Below are positions 33,565 to 44,541 of a stretch of 64,000 nt of DNA, piece after piece. The stretch's first letter is position 1, and every line of letters starts with the position of its first letter. The position numbers and the translations under genes were made by a program. The stretch comes from Whitmania pigra (Eukaryota > Annelida > Clitellata > Hirudinida > Haemopidae), in NCBI GenBank assembly GCA_021613335.1, contig JAJTWR010000299.1, forward strand, positions 3,755,501-3,819,500. The letters run 5' to 3'. The notes below the pieces were generated by a model. The model made no database searches, was not told the origin of the DNA, and worked only from the letters and a program-made list of their open reading frames with translations.

Positions 33565-36500
33565 ATGTTGAGAAATGTCATCATTTTCGTGTGCTCTGTC
33601 GTGGCATTACTCTTATCGATATCGCTAATTGAACAAGTGAGCATTTAATTAATGGTTTCTAATTACCTTTGCTTTATTTCGACAACAAACATTTGATTGT
33701 CATTACGCTAGGATTTTAAACAAACTAAACGTGAACGATCACATTTAACACAAATTATAATTTTAGAAAATAGGCACGAAAGTCCCTATTTTGGTGTGGT
33801 GGACACCGTTGTTCCATGTTGATAAGTCGATAAATTGTGGTGAGCTTGAATGCATTGTTACTAGCGATCGAGGACTTCAACCACATTATCAATTGAAGGT
33901 TTTGAAATTTACTGAATCTAATTCATTAAATTAGTTTATGTCCAAAAATTGAATATTATTCTATTTCTAAAATTATCAATCACTAAGGTGTTCCTTTTTT
34001 ACGGGACGTTCTTCGATATCGGGGATTTACCACTCCCAAGGAAGCATGATTGGGCGTTGTTCCATGAAGAATCTCCAAAAAACAACCGATTTCTGTTCTC
34101 TCATGATTCCGTTTTAAACCTGTTCAATTACACTTCTACATTCGGGAGACATTCGGATTTTCCAATCACAGTCTTCCACCTCGATTCTTTGGAAAAAATA
34201 AAAAGCAAAATCGTTTGTGCGATTCAACGTCAATGTTTAAAACATCAATTGTAAGATTGATTAAATTATTATTTGAAGCATCTGAAATCAGTTTCTTATA
34301 AGAATGAACTACTCAAGCAAGGAAGAACGTCTTTGATTTCCTATGTCCACAGCGACTGCTCGCCTCCCTCCGATAGAGATCATCTCGTCCAAATGATCCA
34401 AAAACACATTAAAATTGATTCGCTTGGCAAATGTTTGCACAACAAGGACCTACCCGATAGGTAAGCAGTTTTTGTAAAATGTTGATTTTTAAATCCTTCT
34501 GTACATATATTCAGTGGCGGATTTATGAGGGGGGATAGGGGAGGGCTATGCTCCGTCATTTTTAAAGTCTAAAAAAAAGCTATAAATCCACCGATAAATT
34601 TTGTCCTACACGCTGACACATAACACCTGCACAAGTGCGTAACAACCAGATACATGTATTTCAAGTTTGAAAGTCATAAGTAAGAATGTTCCCTATAATA
34701 CTATTTTGCATATTTTACAGGTTCTACTCGTTAAATTTAATTGAACTTTTATAGGATGTTTGTATACAATGTCTTGTATGAAATTGAGTAATATTGAACT
34801 TATATTTAACGGGTAATCAAGAAACTGTGGTGTGCCCACACTGAGTGACCCGTCAAAATAGCCCTGCGACAATTTCAGGAAATTTCAAGTGGAAGATTTA
34901 TCGTATAAAATATTATTAGGATTCCAGCTAATCTCTTAGTTTCTGTTTTCCCCATCCATTAGATTTGTTGGCTTTTAATATAACATATCGATTGACAAGC
35001 AGCTGTACAAAGTTAATCCTCTAGAACGTCATCAGAGACCTACACCGAGCACGCCAAGAGAAAGACCGTCACGGCCATGGACATGGTCCTCTCGAGAGGC
35101 AGGGTCGCACTCTTTAAGGCTTTGGGGGTTAAGCGCGTGTCTCTCTGGCACAGTCAAAAAATAAATTACCATTCAAATCACATCGGTTCCTCAGTTCGTC
35201 TTTTTTTTTATCTTTCCCTGAGTTCAGGTTGCAATGTGAACAATGAAGAGTTTGATCTGGAGTTGCAATTTAATGTAGTTTATCGATGGTTAAGTATGTG
35301 AAACTAAATCAACGTCTTCTCACTCTTGTTCAACACAGAACCTCTCGATTATCTACGCGGAACCGTATATTGAGCTGTTTTGATGAGTTTTATTTTTTGA
35401 CGGTGTCGTTTTGTCGCTGGGCTGTTTTGATCGGCGATTGTCATTTTATGTTTTCCTCTTAAAAATCGTTATCGTTAAATATGTCAACTAAAGGACGAAG
35501 AGGTGACAATATCTTAAATTTCATTCAACCAGGAGAGAAAATGTCACCATCTGAACCATCTGTTCCTAGAACATGCGGCAGACAAGCCATGAAGAGCAAC
35601 ATATCAAACAATGATCCCGTTGCTTTTTATCGACAATCCGTTTTCATAACATTTCTTGATAATATAATTCGAGGACTTCAAGAGCGCATTAGTCCAAGAC
35701 ACAGTGACATTGCATTGGCGTCTAAGTTATGCTGAAATATCCTGAAGCATTGTCCAGTGATCAGCTAAGGTGATCAACTAAGATGGTTGCAAACGCTTTT
35801 ACAGTCTTGCCATCGACACGTGGATTACAATCAGAGTATAAGCGATGAGTAAAGTGGCATTAAGATAATGATGTTGGACTTACAACCTCAAATTTTGTTA
35901 ATTCTCTACGTTGAGCAGACAATGATTTGTACCCAAATGTTAGAATGATTCTATTCATTTCGGCTATCCGACCATCCACAACAGCTAACATTGAAAGAAG
36001 TTTTTAGACTCTCAAAAGGTTACAAACTTATCTTCAACTTACGATGCCGATTAACCGACTGAACATACACCAAGATATTAAAATTCCAGCATAGACAATA
36101 GTTGACAATAGACAGAAGCAATTTTAATTAATCTATTAATATCATATCGTCGTGCACTTTTATAAAAACTTTTACTATGAATAAATTTGAATGTATAAAA
36201 CCTGAAATAATTTTTATACTACAATTTTGTAATGGTTTAAGTACATATTCATAAGCAGAATGGCTGTAAAATATCCGCTGTAGAATAGTTTCAGCAAGCG
36301 GTTTAGGGGGGATATTTTCCAGTATTTGGAACCCACAGCCAAAATGTTCTAGATCCGCCACTGCCTATATTTAAATTTGTGTTTAACCTTCTCTAATCTC
36401 TTCTCTATTTTAATTCTTCATTCTGTATGTCTTAGCAAATTTCTAACAATAATATTTTTAATTATTATTGTTTATTATAAGATCGAATATATGAAGGCTG

Positions 36501-37508
36501 ACCGAGTACAATAAATTACTTTTTGTGATTGAAATTTGCTCTAATTTGTTAAATTCTTTTAACAAATATGAAACATTAGTTTGTCAGATCCAAAGACTGG
36601 TGCTTCTAGCGAAGAGTTCTATGAGATCTTGAGCGGGTACAAGTTCGCCCTCGCAATAGAAAATTCATTGTGTGAAGATTACATAACTGAAAAATTTTGG
36701 AGGCCACTTCAGTTGGGAACAGTTCCAATCGTTTTTAAATCGTCCAAAGTTCAGGTAAGTCTGCCATTATCTGCTATTATGTCAAGTACAGGGACGCCGT
36801 TTAAGTTATTTTCAGGCAGGCAAACCTTCGTTCAGCTTTTCTAAATTTCCATAAAATTAGCTAATGTTAATCAGCTCACAAGCACCAAACTTAAGATATC
36901 CCAGTCCTCACCACTTCCTCCGAAATGACTTCCTTGGCATTCAAATTTAGTGCACTCACATGTCAAACACTTATTTCTTTCCATGATAACAATTGTTTCA
37001 GGATTGGATGCCAAGCAACAAATCGGCTATATTTATCGATGATTTTTCAACTGTAAAGGAGCTGGTAGATTTTATTCTGTTCTTGAATTCAAACGATTCA
37101 GAATATGAACAGTATTTGCAGCACAAAGATCTGATAACAAACGAAAATCTCATTGAAAGCGTGAAAAATCGTGCCTGGTCACGTGATGGATCCGGTCAAA
37201 CGAATATATTCGAGTCATTTGAATGTTTTGTCTGCAGGAGTATTCACGAAAAAAGGTCTCAAAATTTATTTCGACGAGCTGACCAGTCGCATTATAAATG
37301 TCCGCGCCCCCAGGTGTTTGCTGATGTTCCTCCAGGAAACTTGACCTTGGTATCTTCGAAGTCATTCTGGGGTGAAGAATTCGATTCTTCTGAATGGGTC
37401 GCGAAGATTTTTCAAGAATCTTTAGAAAAACAAAAGCCAATTTCCAAAGATGAAATAGAGCTGATGGCTAGAAATTTAAGATTCGAAAAGCGTTCTGACC
37501 TTAACTAA
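33565..37508 (+). CDS. Alpha-1,3-fucosyltransferase, FUT10/FUT11 type (GT10)
   Basis: Type II membrane glycosyltransferase; the FUT10/11 group transfers fucose and in recent work is linked to protein O-fucosylation in the ER. Six exons: 33565-33636, 33767-33898, 33988-34212, 34279-34460, 36580-36754, 37002-37508, giving 1293 nt and 430 aa. Exon 1 is a compact signal anchor (VIIFVCSVVALLLSISLI). GT10 landmarks: PILVWWTP, LFYGTFF, LPRKHDWALFHEESPKNN, LFNYTSTFGRHSDFP, SYVHSDCSPPSDRD, and the donor-site motif YKFALAIENSLCEDYITEKF followed by WRPLQLGTVPI and DWMPSNKSAI. The FECFVC plus C-terminal tail is specific to the FUT10/11 branch. Intron 4 (34461-36579) is enlarged by a hAT insertion. FUT10 and FUT11 cannot be separated by eye. 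Confidence 0.94.
34845..35434. mobile_element. MULE-like element nested in the hAT
   Basis: The left end GTGACCCGTCAAAATAGCCC and right end TGTCGCTGGGCTGTTTTGAT are imperfect inverted repeats of the family whose MITE is at 26744. Most of the interior matches 38568-39010 and 40350-40520 (CGATTGACAAGCA, CTTTCCCTGAGTTCA, CGATTATCTAC). The copies differ where this one carries the histone fragment. No clear 9-bp duplication remains. Confidence 0.65.
35021..35132 (+). pseudogene. Histone H4 3' fragment captured in a transposon
   Basis: GC-rich island in AT-rich DNA. Allowing two small deletions it reads as the H4 C-terminal third: ENVIRD, then YTEHAKRKTVTAMD in one uninterrupted frame, then a degenerate R-G-R-V-A-L-F tail ending at the usual stop position. 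The codons for about A-V-T after RD and Y-A after the MDV position are missing, so the frame is broken. No histone stem-loop follows. Related MULE-like copies have unrelated AT-rich sequence at this place. Confidence 0.85.
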
Positions 37509-38567
37509 AACTAGGCATTTTACAATAATCTAAAGTTAGACTATTATCTATTATTATACATTATTTATTTACATGGGCGCAATGAAAGAATCCTGACACT
37601 GCCTGGAAATCAAGAACAAGCAAAAATAAAAACAAACGAGATGAAGAAGCAAGATATCTACTTTTAAGATATTACAGACATTTTTATTTTTTAGCTGTTA
37701 ATGTAACATTTATTTTGGAATTGCTCAATTAAATAGATTAAAGCATATTTCACATTCGTATAATTTAAACAAATAGGAACTTTTAATTTATAAAAAATTG
37801 TCTGGAATCATTTAAAATTCTTAAGTACATTCTTAGACGATGACTATGACGAGTAGGATAATAATAAGTGTATTTATGTAACATTTGCATTAGGAGAGCT
37901 AATTTTTTTTAGTTACTTATGGTTCCGACTCCCATTAGTAAACATGTGCGTGCATCTTGAGAGCTCTCACACATTTGAATGTTTGTACCTTCTCGGATAT
38001 CAACATATATATATTCTACGGAAGTATGAGTGCTGTAATGCAGAGTTCAAAACTCCAAAGAATTCTAAAGAAGTAAATATTCATTAGAGTCTATCAAAAC
38101 CATTGTCAAAACTCTCAGGAAGGCTACTGAAGATGCAGATGGAATGACGAGGAATTTCATGTGGTGGAAATGTTGGAAAGCAACAAAGAATTAGGTTCAC
38201 CAATACAAAACTCCATAAACAACTTCCGAACCTAACATTAGCTTCCATAAAACTAATCTCCAATAACAGGGCGGCAAACTTCGCTTAATATCTTCATCCA
38301 ACATTCGCCGAGTAGGGATCGACCGTATTATTATTTATTATTGTTTATTAAGATTTATCATGAATTATTAATAACAGGCGTCGGTAGACGAGTGATTAAA
38401 ACTTTGGCCTTGGTACGACTCCATTAGGAATTAAAATCCCAGAGCTTTTATAACTAATACCTGGCGATGATGATCTCTCAAATGAGAGATTTTATGATAA
38501 CTTTGATTCAGACATGGAATAGACGTTCTCATTTAAAAAAAAAAGCGTATAAATTTCTATTAAGTGA
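37509..38567. other. Fucosyltransferase 3' flank and intergenic sequence
   Basis: AT-rich with no open frame of note. A tRNA-like stretch at 38383-38455 (GGTAGACGAGTGATTAAAAC, then AAAATCCCAGAG) could be a decayed SINE head, too diverged to assign. Confidence 0.4.
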
Positions 38568-39050
38568 TTTAAATAGCCCGGCGATGTGTCTTTAAAATAA
38601 ATTAATTTGTATGAGTTGAATACATTAACCGATAACTGATTTCAAATTTAATTAAATGATATTAGTGGTTGAATGCGTTGAATGACCGTTTTGAGTTTAA
38701 TTAGTATCAGGAAATTTCATTAACTGGAAGATTAATCGTCTAAAATATTAATAAAATTCCAGCTACTTCCTCAGTTTCCACGGACTTTTCAAGTCGGTAT
38801 TTAATGTAAATTATCGATTGACAAGCAACATATGCAATCGCCACTTAGAGAATTTACCAGACACTCATTAAGTCACGTCGTTTCCTTTGATTGTCTATTT
38901 TCTTTTGATCCTTCCCCGAGTTCCTGATGCAATGTGTACAATGAAGGGTTTGATTCGGAATTGGAATTTAATCTATCTTATCGACTGACGTACAACATAT
39001 CCGAGCCACACCAAGTGATTCATCTTACCAGACACTCATTACGGCTAGAG
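38568..39050. repeat. MULE-like repeat copy with internal duplication
   Basis: Similar to 34845-35434 and to the MITE (ATAGCCCGGCGA, ACCGATAACTGATTTCAAAT). The motif TTACCAGACACTCATTA occurs twice, near 38860 and 39028, each after a TATCGA(C/T)TGAC block, so about 170 bp is tandemly repeated. The right end is lost in a LINE. Confidence 0.6.
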
Positions 39051-39179
39051 ATGTGAGCGTGAAATATTTCAATTGTTTTATTACAAAATGTTTTGTTCTT
39101 TTTGAAATATTTCAACACAAAAAAAAACATAAAAAACAAAACAAAAACAGCCGCTATAATCGAAAGAGGTTTAACATAA

Positions 39180-39990
39180 CAATTATTTATAGTGGTTAAA
39201 AAGACCTGGATCTGTGTAATAACCACTCTTTTTAGTCCTAATAACCGAATTTGATTAAGTAAATCTTAAATTTACCTACTGTGTCTGCATGGATGGTTTC
39301 CTTATCTAGTTTATTCCATAAGGAAACCACCCTTGTCCTGAATTAATTATTTTTTAAGATTTCCGAAGCCTTCCTATATAATTTACAATCGTGCTCTCTA
39401 GTAGAAGCAGTTTTGTGGCTTCGACAAACTGTTCAGGTAAAAGGCCTTCCCTTCCTTATAAAATTTTGAATGCTTCGATAAAGTCCCCTCTATTTCTTCT
39501 TTTTTCCAGAGTAGTTAATTTACATCTACTTAATCTTTCCTTGTAACTTAGCTTTCAAAAACCTTCTATCATCCTGGTTGCCCTTCTTTGTAATCTTTCA
39601 AACACTTCTACATCCTTTCTCAAATGAGAGTTCCACACTTGCACACAGTACTCAAGATGTGGCCTTACTAATGCCTTATACAATCTCAGTATTACATCCT
39701 TGTCCCTCATCACTACTTTTCTCTTTATCATTCCAAGTATTCTGTTTGCTTTTTTAGCAAGTTCCATGCAATGTAGAGATGCTTTTCAATTGTTCTGCAT
39801 TATTACCCCAGATCTCCTTCATAGTTAGACTGCTTCAGAATGCTTCCTCCAAACACATATTCAACTTTCGTGTTTCTGCATCCCATATGCATAATTGAGC
39901 ATTTGTCTATGTTGAAAAGCATCTGCCAATCTTCTGTTCATTTGAATAACTTGTTAAGGTCTTCCTTAAGTGTATCTGAGTGTATCCAGT
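39180..39990 (-). mobile_element. CR1-like LINE, 3' half
   Basis: The minus strand encodes the region after the RT catalytic box: TEDWQMLFNIDKCSIMHMG (39860-39950), then AKKANRILGMIKRKVVMRD, LRLYKALVRPHLEYCVQVWN and VFERLQRRATRMIEGF (39555-39767). One or two frameshifts. The 3' non-coding tail (39180-39480) matches 20271-20645. Confidence 0.87.
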
Positions 39991-40200
39991 GTTTCAGTGC
40001 ATATTCATTTATCCAAAATGATAAACGGAACCGACTCACCACAAACGAGGCTGGAAAACTGGTTTTTATTCCCCAAAACTTAAAGCTGTAAGCTTCTTCA
40101 GAAGGTAATTACAACTCCGAAGCAGAAGACTAAGAATCTGATAAGGATGAAGACAGTGAATTTGGTGAAATGGACTCAAAACTTGATTTAAATTAACACT
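39991..40200 (+). mobile_element. hAT transposase C-terminal fragment
   Basis: Plus frame reads CFSAYSFIQNDKRNRLTTNE, then AGKLVFIPQNLKL, the conserved hAT dimerisation end (family pattern RNRL...AGKLVFI..NL). No termini found. Confidence 0.6.
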
Positions 40201-40349
40201 GTTATTCTAGTTTTGTATCGTTTTTTACTTATGTTGTAATAAATTTGTTTAACTAATCATGAACTATCACTTTTCAACAAATTAAAAAAAAAAACAAAAA
40301 AACATAATTAAAAAAAAAAACCATAAAAAACTCGGAATATCTCTAATTA

Positions 40350-40520
40350 CGGCACGCCTGTTCCTCAGATTGTCTAATTTCTTTTGATCCTTCCCTGAGT
40401 TCATATTGCGATGTGGATGATTTGGAGCTGCAACTAATATAACTTACCAAAGATTAAGTATGTAAATCCAAACGTCTTCATACTCTTTTTCAACACAGTA
40501 CCTATCGATTATCTACACCG
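40350..40520. repeat. MULE-like repeat fragment
   Basis: Matches 35190-35370 (GTTCCTCAGATTGTCTAATT, CTTCATACTCTTTTTCAACA, CGATTATCTACACC). Fragment without ends. Confidence 0.6.
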
Positions 40521-40639
40521 AAATGCTTATAATCTCACAAATTAAAAATACAAATTTGATGTGAATAATTTACATTTAATTTAGCTTATTAATTTTTTTA
40601 CAATAAATTGTTTTTGTTGGAATGATTGTAAAATTATAT

Positions 40640-40750
40640 TATTGTCTCAAGGAAATATAATTACAATACAGCGTCTTTGGAACGCTAGTCCACTATAGTA
40701 TATAGTATTATGATTGGGAAATAAAGTCCGGTTGCTTTGCTATCTTTCTA

Positions 40751-40802
<52 letters not shown>

Positions 40803-41301
40803 GTCTAGTACATAACAATTGGCGACGAGGATTTTGACGAATTTACGCATTGAAAATGACGGATCCGATCGAGAAACTCCTTCAGTTTATGATTGTGAGG
40901 GACGAGAAATATACGGAAGAACGCCGACAGGAAGAAGAAAAACGTCGTGAAGAAAGCAGACAGGAAGAACAAAAACGTCGTGAAGAGATGTTGATCAGAG
41001 AGTTGGGTAACCAGAAAGGTAAATCCGATGTTCTGTATCACAACGTTTGCAAAAAAATCGGAAAATTCACGCATGATCCGGAAGCGAACAATTTCGAGAC
41101 ATGGTTCCAGAGATTTGAAAGCCGTATTTCAAGCCAGAGTTTTCACAGGGACAGTGAAAAGGTTGACCTGCTGGTTTCTCTGTTGGACTCGAATAGCTAC
41201 GCACAATTTTCAGCGAGGATTTCGCCAAAGCCGCCGTTAGAGATGAGCTGGGAAGAACCCGTAAAAGTCCTGAGAGACTTATTCAGCCCGAAAAAGACTG
41301 A
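40640..41301 (+). mobile_element. Gypsy-type LTR element: LTR end, primer site and partial gag
   Basis: An LTR-like segment with a polyadenylation signal (GGGAAATAAAGTCC, about 40720) and a CT microsatellite ends near 40813. It is followed by AATTGGCGACGAGGATTTTG, the leader found before gag in many K02A2.6-type Gypsy elements. Gag starts at ATG 40856: a charged coiled coil (EERRQEEEKRREESRQEEQK), then KKIGKFTHDPEANNFETWFQ, VDLLVSLLDSN and RDLFSPKKT, the usual Gypsy capsid pattern. The frame then runs into foreign sequence at about 41299 and pol is missing. Confidence 0.8.
40755..40799. repeat. (CT)n microsatellite
   Basis: About 22 CT units within the LTR-like part of the Gypsy fragment. 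Confidence 0.95.
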
Positions 41302-41352
41302 TGTCATTCAAGGCTCAGCTCAGTCTATTGCTGTTTATTAATAAATTGGAAA
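41299..41352. repeat. 54-bp exact duplicate of 46333-46386
   Basis: Identical over 54 bp to the end of MICAL intron 1. Here it lies between the truncated gag and the hAT end at 41382, like filler DNA at a repaired break. Confidence 0.92.
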
Positions 41353-41381
41353 TATGATCGCCCCGGGCGGCAAGAACAGTT

Positions 41382-43477
41382 CAGAGGCGTAGCTAGGGGG
41401 GGCAAGGGGGTACATATGTCCCCGGGCGCCAAGATACAGGGGCGCCAAAATGAGGGTTACCTAATTTTTGCGACATTGGTAAAACAGGTCACACTCACAA
41501 GCTAGCCAACAGCGGCGGCTGGAGCAGGGCAGATATGAGCCATCGTCTGATACGTCTGCCATCCAGACCTGGTTTATGCTTCTGCCAGTTCGGTGAACTC
41601 AGTGAGCCCACCACCACTGCTGCCAGTCAGGATACGGATTCTGCAGTGGCTACTACTGTAATACTACAGTGTTGTTGACGAACTTATTGTGGTTTAAAAC
41701 GGATTACACTCTATTAAGGTATTTTAAAACTTTTTATCAGAGACTGGTTGTGATTGTTCTAATATAGACAAAGATAAACAACATTCGTGAAAGCGTGAAA
41801 ACGTCAAAACAATTTCTGAAACTCCCATTGGTATCAGGCTAACGCAAAGTTGCACTGCAGCGAGCGCCCCCACCAGGCTTGGACTGGGCCGGTGGCCGCC
41901 AACTGCCAAAAGAAAGTTATTATATTTTTAGTTTTAACTGAAATTACCGTTGATTATATGATAGCTTCAAATAATAGTTTGTATTAAAAATCAAAGAATC
42001 ATTTTTAGGTTATATCGAGATATATTCAAAAGATGCTGCAAGCCTAGAGAAAGTCATCGTCGAGAGACTGAATTCTGATGAGATACCTCTAGCCGACTGT
42101 CGAGCTCAATGTTATGACAATGCTTCGGTGATGACTGGGCATATATCTGGCCTTCAACAACAAATATGTGACAGAAATCCTACTGTTCGTCAACTGTGAC
42201 AACCACAGCTTAAATTTAGCAGGTGTGTATTCAGCTAAGCAAGATCCTGTTGTCGTAACTTTTTTTGGAACACTTGAAAGCATATATTCGTTTTTCTCTC
42301 ATTCAACAATTCGTTGGGAAGAATTAAAAAGAGCTCTTCCCATAACAGTAAAAAGAGAGTCTGAAACACGCTGGAGTGCACGATCTGAAGGTGTTAAAGC
42401 TATCCATGAAGGACTGGATGAACTAGTTGGATTGCTGGAGCAATTATCGGAAGACTCCACTATGACACCTGAAACTAGAAGTGGTGCACAGCAGTTACTG
42501 GCCTGTATATTGAATTTTAATTTCATAGTTTTATTACACTTCTGGAATGTCGTTCTTGGAAAAATTGATCGTGCACAGAAGCGCCTACAAGATCCTACCA
42601 TAAATTTCAAGGAAGCTGCGACTGATATTGAATCTTTGGAGCAAGAATTTATCAAGCTTCATGATGATTTGAGCCTGGCTGCGGTCGAAAACGCCAGAAC
42701 AAAATGCACAGCATGGGATATTCCGGTAGAAAGAAGAATTAGGCGACGTAGGAGAATGCCTGGAGAACTGGCAAGAGATGCAGGACTCTCATCAGAAGAG
42801 GAAGTAATGCGTGTTATGAAGAATGTGTTCGATCGTCTTCAACAGGAGATGTCAACACGTTTTTCACGACTCAAAGACCTGAACACAAAATTTGGATTTC
42901 TGCTGGACGTTAAGACTCTTCTGACATCTGACACAGATGAAGATGAAATTCGTCGAAGTTGTGGAGATTTTGCAACTTTCTAAGACACGGACATTAATGG
43001 CTACGAACTCTTCACCAGAATGCTGCTGAGAAAGCGAACTGAAACTCTACCAGAAACTCCTTTGGATCTCCTTGGTTTTATTGTGCTTTATGGAAGCGAC
43101 GTATTTCCGAATTTTCGAATTTCACTACAAATTTCGTTAACAATAGCGGTTTCAATTGCAAGCTGTGAACGATCATTCAGCAAATTGAGTTATTGATCAG
43201 TTTGCAACTGTTAAATCAAGAAAAATAAATCTATTTTAAACACTATTAGACTACTATGCATGTAAATCATCTTAGACTGACTGACTGGGTGACTGATGCG
43301 CTACTATTTGTAGAATGGTTTTTCACTTTTAAATGGATGCCTTGTGCCATTAAAATTTGATTTTTATTTCAATTTCAAATTTAGTGTAATACAGTAAGAT
43401 TAAATATATAGACATGGAAAAGGGCGCCAATTCTATAGTTTGTCCCCGGGCGCAAAATACCCAGTGGTTCGCCACTG
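41382..43477 (+). mobile_element. hAT transposon, ZMYM1-like transposase, copy 2
   Basis: Starts CAGAGGCGTAGCTAGGG and ends TTCGCCACTG; flanking 8-mers (gaacagtt, taatgaat) do not match. Plus frame 42168-42983 encodes the transposase middle (CDNHSLNLAGVYSAKQDPVV, RWEELKRALPITVKRESETR, SFFSHSTIRW). 42990-43195 gives the C-terminal part to CERSFSKLS, where about 95 bp present in copy 1 are deleted and the frame stops. It also lacks a short in-frame insert present in copy 1 (FILFL). Opposite in orientation to copy 1. Confidence 0.88.
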
Positions 43478-43545
43478 TAATGAATCAACCAATTGAGATC
43501 ACGGCTGGCTATGCTAGAAGACCAAATGCAACAACGTCACAGACA

Positions 43546-43640
43546 TTCGAATGAATAGACTGATGGGACAATTAGAGAGTGCAACAGATAGTGTTGGGCT
43601 GAAGATAAAATGCATGAAACCCCATGCAAGCAATAACTCT
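43546..43640 (+). mobile_element. R2-like RT fragment
   Basis: Short plus frame MNRLMGQLESATDSVGLKI corresponds to MKRLMEQLESAMRSAGLRI in the RT of the R2-like element at 23315-23674. About 95 bp; no flanking element structure. Confidence 0.65.
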
Positions 43641-44541
43641 AGGTAGTCAGTACAACACCTTATGTCAAATTGCAGTCGGAACGAATCCTAAAATATTGTT
43701 CTCAAAGTTTGATGATATTGAGGTTTTTGTTGTCGTGTATGTGCGCTTTTTGGTTGCCAGTCTTGGCAATCTTTCAATAAAATACATACTAATATATTGA
43801 AATGATTGAAGAATCTAAAATATTAATTAGTATTACTATTCGATTCAATTTGATAGATTTGACAGAAGTGTAGATATCTTGCAAATTTGAACAGCGATTT
43901 TAACAGTAAATTTTAGATTGCGAATATAAAAACCTTGTAATTGTATTCCAGCACACATTAATATGTTGTTTTTCAATTGTGTAAGGGTAATTTATTGCAA
44001 GCAGCACAAAATTATAATTTTGTATTTCTTGCAACTATGCAAGATTAGGTAATCAAAAGATCTAGGGAATGAAGACGTTCACTTTTAGTAATTTATACCT
44101 TATGTTTTTGAGTGAATGCTTGTTGGTTGTTCGGCTATATTCTAAATTTATTTTTTTACTTTTTGATATTAGATTAACAACGGTAAGTTTGCTTTTTAAT
44201 CTTCCAAGGCAGCTATATCGCCTTTCAACTCTAATTTTTTTGCGTAAGCGTATTTACGCACTTTAATGAATTTGACTTTTTTATTTTTAAAAGCACAATG
44301 CAGAATATTGCTGAACTACTTCAAAGCAGTAGTTTTGCTCTATTAACTATGTTACGTTCAAGGGGCTAAATTATTTTTAGCTTTAAGCCCTATTGTTATT
44401 GGGTTTATTTAAGTTATTGCTATGAATTTATGTGATAATGCTAATTAAATTGGCTTACTTTAATTCATTTTGATATGTTCAGATTTAAAGATAGTTTTTA
44501 TAATTATATTCAGACAGATGATTTATTTGTGTTCCCACTAA
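43641..44541. other. Upstream region of MICAL
   Basis: AT-rich, no recognised exon or repeat. The MICAL promoter or 5'UTR is expected here. Confidence 0.4.

Larger units (their letters stand above)
34512..36363 (+). mobile_element. hAT transposon inside fucosyltransferase intron 4
   Basis: Starts CAGTGGCGGATTTATGAGGG and ends AGATCCGCCACTG. Flanks are catatatt (34504-34511) and cctatatt (36364-36371), an 8-bp duplication with one mismatch. Internal plus-strand remnants: 35481-35734 (NDPVAFYRQSVFITFLDNII, like the start of the 52-kDa-repressor-type hAT catalytic region) and a terminal HQDIKIPA near 36070. A MULE-like element with a histone H4 fragment sits inside. Splicing of the host gene need not be affected. 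Confidence 0.88.
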
